A DNA stretch of 45,932 bases, taken from NCBI GenBank assembly GCA_007127105.1, contig SLAA01000112.1, positions 1 through 45,932 of the forward strand, in the 5' to 3' direction. The DNA comes from Spirochaetales bacterium (lineage in GTDB: Bacteria; Spirochaetota; Spirochaetia; DSM-27196; SLAA01). Positions 41,960-45,932 of the stretch are shown piece after piece. Below the pieces are notes generated by a model. It ran no database searches and was not told the origin of the DNA. It saw nothing but the letters and a program-made list of their open reading frames with translations. Positions within the stretch are counted from its first letter, which is position 1, and each line of letters starts with the position of its first letter. The translations under genes and the position numbers were made by a program.

Positions 41960-43689
41960 GCTGAAACTCCCCAGCCGATGCTCAGCTTTGAACTCTTCAA
42001 AACATCAATCACAAAATCGAAAGCCAGTCGCGATACAAACAAGGCCGAGAACATTGAACACACGATTCCAACCGCCAGGGTCACCGCGAAACCTTGAATA
42101 GGCCCGGTTCCCAGTTGCGAAAGGAAAACTGCTGCAATGAAGGTAGTGATGTTGGCATCCATAATGGTCCAAAACGCCTTGTCGTAGCCAGCCTTCACAG
42201 CTGCCTTCGCGCTTTTGCCTAACCTGTACTCCTCTTTAATGCGCTCAAAGATAATGACGTTGGCGTCAACCGCCATACCGACCGTTAGAATAATACCTGC
42301 AATACTGGTAAGGGTCAGCGTGAGATTAAAGGCCGAGAGCACCGCCACCAGGAAGAACAGGTTCAGAATGAGTACGATGTTGGCGATAACCCCTGCACCT
42401 TGGTAGTAGAGCAACATAAAGACAAGCACCAGACCAAGACCAATCATGACAGCCTTGAGTCCAGCCTCTATCGTAGCCTCACCCAGAGAGGCGCCAACTA
42501 CCTGCTGATTCAAAACAACAAGATCTATAGGCAGTGCTGCAGTGCGGAGCACCGTGGCTATATCGCGCGCCTGCTCCTGGTCAAAACCGGAAATGCGTAC
42601 CTGTCCGGTTGGAATCTCTTCCTGTATGGTTGCGTAGGCACGGACACGTCCGTCCATGACAATGGCCATGCTGCGGCCCACATTGTCTCGTGTCAGCCTG
42701 GCAAACAGGTCGGCACCCTGGCGGTCAAGTACGAAGTTGACGGTGGGCCGGTTTGTCAGCTGGTCGCGACCAACCTGCGCCTCGGTAATGTACTGACCGG
42801 GTAGACCATGCTCACGGACATCCTCGCGAATGGCAATATAACGAACCAGTTGATCAATACCGTAGGCGTCGCGCGTCATATAGGGCACAACCTCAACGCC
42901 AGCTGGTACAAACTCGGGAATACCGTCAATATCCGGATCCCAGCCGGGAGTCCGTTGTTGCTCCTGGATGAGCTGCTCAGTCACCTCGTCAGCTACAATG
43001 TGGAAATTGAGGCTGCCACTTCCCATGAGAAAGGCGTTCACCCTCTCACGGTCGTCGTCACCCGGAATCTCAATGCCAATGCGTCCGCCTTCCTGACGCC
43101 GTATAACCGGCTCAGTCACACCGAAGCGGTCAATCCGGTTGCGGAGAACCTCGACGGCAAGGTCTACAGCTTCGTCCAGCTGCGTCGCGCTGGGCGTTTG
43201 CCCCAGCCGCTCGGCGAGGCTGTCGGCATCGGCCTCAAGGGTAACGCTAATTCCCCCCGAAAGATCCAGTCCAAGCTCGACAATACGAGTCTTCATATTT
43301 TTGAGGGCCGTGACTCGGTCACGATGATGGGTCTCAATGACCCCAAAAGCCTCTCGCTCACTCCGAAAGGCAGCAAGAAAGCCGACCACGGTCCAGTCGC
43401 TCGGCACTTCTTCACCCGACAAACGCAGGTTCTCTCGAGCGTAAGGCAGAAGATACCTGTACTCCTCGGGGAGCGGCATGGTTCCGTTTTGGGCAACCAG
43501 TTCTCGCAGTTCTAAAAGAACCTCACGCGCCTCGCCCTGTGCATGCTCACGGATCTGTTGCCGTGATGCTGCTGCAAGTTCCTTATCGGATTCCGAGATG
43601 AAAAAGTACCAGTTGATGGTAGGATACAGAAAAAATCCGCCGATGATGATCAGCGTTAGTGTGAACAGAAAACGAAATCTCTTACTCAT
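41956..43689 (-). CDS. secD: Protein translocase subunit SecD
   Basis: RND-superfamily partner of SecF in preprotein export. An N-terminal helix (FLFTLTLIIIGGFFLYPTI) is followed by the large periplasmic domain with LGLDLSGGISVTLEAD, LRNRIDRFGVTEPVI and the P1-head region. Five C-terminal helices follow, including the catalytic-helix motifs VGMAVDANVIIFERIKEE and GYDKAFWTIMDANITTFIAA. At 577 residues it is normal in length and somewhat extended near residues 45-125. The ATG at 43689 has GGAG ten bases upstream. It lies 48 bases after yajC and overlaps secF by four bases. Confidence 0.96.
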   Translation of the reverse strand: MSKRFRFLFTLTLIIIGGFFLYPTINWYFFISESDKELAAASRQQIREHAQGEAREVLLELRELVAQNGTMPLPEEYRYLLPYARENLRLSGEEVPSDWTVVGFLAAFRSEREAFGVIETHHRDRVTALKNMKTRIVELGLDLSGGISVTLEADADSLAERLGQTPSATQLDEAVDLAVEVLRNRIDRFGVTEPVIRRQEGGRIGIEIPGDDDRERVNAFLMGSGSLNFHIVADEVTEQLIQEQQRTPGWDPDIDGIPEFVPAGVEVVPYMTRDAYGIDQLVRYIAIREDVREHGLPGQYITEAQVGRDQLTNRPTVNFVLDRQGADLFARLTRDNVGRSMAIVMDGRVRAYATIQEEIPTGQVRISGFDQEQARDIATVLRTAALPIDLVVLNQQVVGASLGEATIEAGLKAVMIGLGLVLVFMLLYYQGAGVIANIVLILNLFFLVAVLSAFNLTLTLTSIAGIILTVGMAVDANVIIFERIKEEYRLGKSAKAAVKAGYDKAFWTIMDANITTFIAAVFLSQLGTGPIQGFAVTLAVGIVCSMFSALFVSRLAFDFVIDVLKSSKLSIGWGVSA

Positions 43690-43737
43690 GCTTTAGACTC
43701 CGGCGCCGGATGCCTCCAACCCTGTGTTGAATTAGTA

Positions 43738-44145
43738 TTATTTGTTGTCGTCGGTTGCTTCAGAGTCCGACTCCGTCTCGGTCGGTGCTGCGACCTCTGC
43801 TTTCTCTTTGTTCTTTCCGCCACCGACGTTCTTCTTCTTGTCGAGTACCGTCGAGACCGCACTCTTGTTGAATTCCAACTTGGTCTCTCCGTCCACTCGC
43901 ACAATAATGACGTCGTCCTTCACGGTATGAACGATGCCCCGGATTCCCCCAATGGTAACTACCCGGTCTCCCTTGCTGAGAGACTCAAGCATTGCCTTGG
44001 TTTCCTTTTGCTTCTTGTTCTGCGGTCGAATAATAAGAAAGTAAAAGATCAAGAATACAAGACCGAAGGTGATAAGGGTTGGCGTCATAGACGCGGCCCC
44101 ACCGGCCTGAAGCATGGCCATATTTTCTAATATCGAATCAATCAT
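43738..44145 (-). CDS. yajC: Preprotein translocase subunit YajC
   Basis: Small membrane partner of SecDF. A single helix (LITFGLVFLIFYFLIIRPQNKK) carries the invariant RPQ, followed by the cytoplasmic KGDRVVTIGGIRGIV segment. The C-terminus is a Lys/Glu/Asp-rich low-complexity tail (EKAEVAAPTETESDSEATDD). Its 135 residues are slightly longer than in E. coli (110). The ATG at 44145 is preceded by GCGAGGATG. It is the first gene of yajC-secD-secF. Confidence 0.95.
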   Translation of the reverse strand: MIDSILENMAMLQAGGAASMTPTLITFGLVFLIFYFLIIRPQNKKQKETKAMLESLSKGDRVVTIGGIRGIVHTVKDDVIIVRVDGETKLEFNKSAVSTVLDKKKNVGGGKNKEKAEVAAPTETESDSEATDDNK

Positions 44146-44177
44146 AGTCTACATCCTCGCTTGTTCGGATTTGCGCC

Positions 44178-44207
44178 ACGGTAGCACAATGGCCATCGGC
44201 TGGTCAA
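44178..44207 (-). promoter_or_regulatory. possible promoter for yajC-secDF
   Basis: Minus-strand TTGACC (44207-44202), 18-base spacer, TACCGT. The -35 is good (five of six) but the -10 matches at only three positions. The predicted leader of about 25 bases contains the yajC ribosome site. Confidence 0.35.
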
Positions 44208-44247
44208 CCTAAGTGAATTCTAGGCGGGCCGGTCCACGGAAGTCGCT

Positions 44248-44538
44248 CTATATGAGCAGGGTCTTGTTTACGCCTTCGGTAGGATAAACTCCAAACAGTC
44301 GCTTCAGGTCATCCGCAGTGTCGGACTTAATCCCGGTTTTGTCGGAAAAGGCTTGCAGAAAACCGGCCATCTCATCGTCATTTGCCGCGTACAGTGCAGA
44401 ACAGAAGGCAGCCCTGTAGAGGCCAAGTTCAAGCAACTCCATGGTGCCAAGCTGAGCATACTTTTTCATTGCCGTACGGTCGACAATCGCCGCATCACCC
44501 TGATATCCAATTGTAAAAACAAACTCTTCTCTACGCAT
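44248..44538 (-). CDS. Small unrecognised protein downstream of groEL
   Basis: A 96-residue soluble protein, mostly helical, with no motif I recognise. The first part reads EEFVFTIGYQGDAAIVDR (a possible beta-hairpin), then KKYAQLGTMELLELGLYRAAFC and a helical C-terminus (ADDLKRLFGVYP). The ATG at 44538 has a G-run (GGGGGGACA) just upstream. The gene starts 12 bases after the T-run of the groEL terminator, so it is either expressed by read-through from groEL or from its own promoter. Base composition and the reading frame look like a real gene rather than a shadow. Confidence 0.6.
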   Translation of the reverse strand: MRREEFVFTIGYQGDAAIVDRTAMKKYAQLGTMELLELGLYRAAFCSALYAANDDEMAGFLQAFSDKTGIKSDTADDLKRLFGVYPTEGVNKTLLI

Positions 44539-44550
44539 TGTCCCCCCGGG

Positions 44551-44582
44551 AACAAAACAGGGGAAGCCGGCGGCTTCCCCTG
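44551..44582 (-). terminator. intrinsic terminator of groEL
   Basis: An 11-base perfect stem (CAGGGGAAGCC at 44558-44568, GGCTTCCCCTG at 44572-44582), three-base loop, followed on the minus strand by TTTTGTT (44557-44551). This is a classical rho-independent terminator, 43 bases after the groEL stop. It is the strongest terminator in the window. Confidence 0.88.
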
Positions 44583-44625
44583 AAACTCTTATGCCAAACT
44601 GTCTGCGAAACCGAAGCAGGCCGGC

Positions 44626-45932
44626 TTACATCATGCCGCCCATGCCTCCCATTCCGCCCATGCCGCCCATTCCACCGCCAGCACCGGCACCGCCGTCATC
44701 CTTCTCCGGAAGATCGGTGACAATACACTCAGTGGTAAGCAGAAGTCCAGAGATGGATACTGCGTTCTGTAGCGCAGATCGTGCAACCTTGGCCGGATCA
44801 ATGATCCCGGCCTTAACCATGTTGACCCACTCCATCTTGGCTGCGTCGTAACCAATGCCTTTCTTTTCGTTCTTGGCCCGCTCGGCAATGATAGATCCGT
44901 CCAGCCCGGCGTTGGTAGCGATCTGCCGAATTGGTTCTTCCAGAGCACGGGTAACAATCTTGAAACCAACCAGCTCGTCCTGGCTCATACTGGAAAGATC
45001 AGCCTTTTCGAGGGCTTCAATAATCTGCACCAGGGTTACACCACCACCCGGGATGATGCCTTCTTCGATAGCAGCACGAGTAGCCGAAAGCGCATCCTCA
45101 ACTCGATGCTTCTTCTCTTTGAGTTCAACCTCGGTAGCAGCGCCCACGTTAATGACCGCAACACCACCAGCAAGCTTTGCGAGTCGCTCCTGAAGCTTCT
45201 CTGCGTCGTAGTCGGAGGTGGTGTCCTCAATCTGAGCCTTGATCTGCCCGATGCGTTCCTTGATGTCCTGTTGCTTTCCTGCGCCGTTGATGATGGTGGT
45301 GTTTTCTTTGTTCACCTTCACTGACTGTGCAGTACCGAGCTGGCTGATGTCGGTCGTCTCGAGTTTAAGCCCAAGCTCTTCCGAGATCACCTGTCCTCCG
45401 GTGAGGATTGCAATATCTTCCAGCATTGCCTTGCGACGATCGCCAAAACCAGGAGCCTTAACGGCACAGGCGTTGAGCGTTCCGCGCAGCGCGTTCACAA
45501 CCAGTGTTGCAAGGGCTTCGCCCTCAATATCCTCTGCAATAATCAAGATTGGCTTCGATGCCTGTGCAACCTTTTCAAGAATGGGGAGGAGATCCTTCAT
45601 GCTTGAGATCTTCTTGTCATGGATCAGGATGTAAGGATTCTCCATCAGGGTCGTCATGTTGTCACGGTTAGTAGCAAAGTAGGGTGACACATATCCGCGA
45701 TCAAACTGCATACCCTCGACAAAGTCGGTGGTGGTCTCAATGGTCTTGGACTCTTCAACGGTTATAACACCGTCCTTACCCACTTTCTCCATGGCAGAGG
45801 CAATCTCGTTACCAATTTCCATGTCGTTGTTGGCCGAAATAGAAGCAACCTGGGCAATCTCTTCCTTGTCCTTAATGGTCTTTGCCATCTTGGCAATTTC
45901 ATCTACCGAGATCGCAACAGCCTTGTCCATAC
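44626..45932 (-). CDS. groEL: Chaperonin GroEL, 5' end beyond the window
   Basis: Large subunit of the GroEL/GroES folding machine. The 435 residues present match the equatorial, intermediate and apical domains from about residue 115 of the usual numbering: [52 protein letters not shown] and [15 protein letters not shown]-like [16 protein letters not shown] are family hallmarks. The C-terminus carries the characteristic Gly-Met repeats ([13 protein letters not shown]). The Met near 45930 is internal, not the start; about 110 residues lie beyond the window, as would any groES gene or CIRCE operator. The intrinsic terminator follows directly. Confidence 0.98.
   Translation of the reverse strand, partial: MDKAVAISVDEIAKMAKTIKDKEEIAQVASISANNDMEIGNEIASAMEKVGKDGVITVEESKTIETTTDFVEGMQFDRGYVSPYFATNRDNMTTLMENPYILIHDKKISSMKDLLPILEKVAQASKPILIIAEDIEGEALATLVVNALRGTLNACAVKAPGFGDRRKAMLEDIAILTGGQVISEELGLKLETTDISQLGTAQSVKVNKENTTIINGAGKQQDIKERIGQIKAQIEDTTSDYDAEKLQERLAKLAGGVAVINVGAATEVELKEKKHRVEDALSATRAAIEEGIIPGGGVTLVQIIEALEKADLSSMSQDELVGFKIVTRALEEPIRQIATNAGLDGSIIAERAKNEKKGIGYDAAKMEWVNMVKAGIIDPAKVARSALQNAVSISGLLLTTECIVTDLPEKDDGGAGAGGGMGGMGGMGGMGGMM

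Noticed and set aside
42808-43515. Plus-strand ORF of 235 codons opposite secD
   Set aside because: Antisense shadow of a conserved SecD region, with no membrane or domain pattern and no ribosome site.
1-45932. CRISPR arrays, tRNA/rRNA genes, insertion sequences, prophage
   Set aside because: No regularly spaced repeats, cloverleaf genes, transposase or phage proteins were seen on either strand.

Overview
The window looks like chromosomal DNA of a free-living spirochaete, probably Spirochaetaceae. This is inferred from gene content and protein character (parE-parC without gyrase neighbours, an Rnf-like cluster, a P-loop/Asp23 fusion, a GH57 glucanotransferase-like protein, PEGA and TPR envelope proteins), not from an rRNA gene. 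It is densely packed: no gap exceeds 200 bases, most genes lie on the minus strand, and many neighbours overlap by 1-14 bases. I found no tRNA, rRNA, CRISPR array, insertion sequence or prophage gene.

Layout. 1-4000: topoisomerase IV (parE then parC, minus). 4079-8203: mcsA-mcsB-clpC proteolysis operon without ctsR; McsB has lost most of its kinase active site. 8266-16766: eight-gene operon read prfB (programmed frameshift), cheY-like regulator, PEGA protein, ftsY, a YwqK-like secreted repeat protein and lolC-lolD-lolE; it joins translation termination, membrane targeting and lipoprotein export. 16953-18245 (plus): exported FN3/TPR-like protein. 18332-20356: GH57 protein with altered active-site motifs. 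20453-26179: a DUF212 phosphatase-like gene, an unrecognised 521-residue membrane protein, then rnfC-rnfD-rnfE-rnfA, without rnfG or rnfB. 26305-29506 (plus): RluA-type pseudouridine synthase, P-loop/Asp23 fusion, TPR protein with a dead peptidase-MA-like domain. 29511-30689 pcnB-like and 30818-31660 CDP-alcohol phosphatidyltransferase diverge from facing promoters. 31566-39404 (minus): nitroreductase, alpha/beta hydrolase, glgX, thrS, M32 carboxypeptidase, membrane protein. 39506-40793 (plus): O-methyltransferase and HD-domain protein. 40814-44145: yajC-secD-secF. 44248-44538: unknown small protein. 44626 to the end: groEL, cut by the window edge.

The most interesting points are: (1) a divergent Rnf-like complex whose RnfC keeps both 4Fe-4S motifs but has lost the flavin/NADH motifs, with no G or B subunit and a new membrane protein locked into the operon; (2) an McsB that reads as a pseudokinase in an otherwise intact McsA/McsB/ClpC operon; (3) several first genes without a Shine-Dalgarno, each with a sigma70-type promoter placed so that transcription would begin at or within a few bases of the start codon (leaderless mRNAs); (4) a near-perfect 27-base palindrome abutting the promoter of the P-loop/Asp23 gene. 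Motif comparisons rest on remembered family consensus sequences, not on alignments run here.
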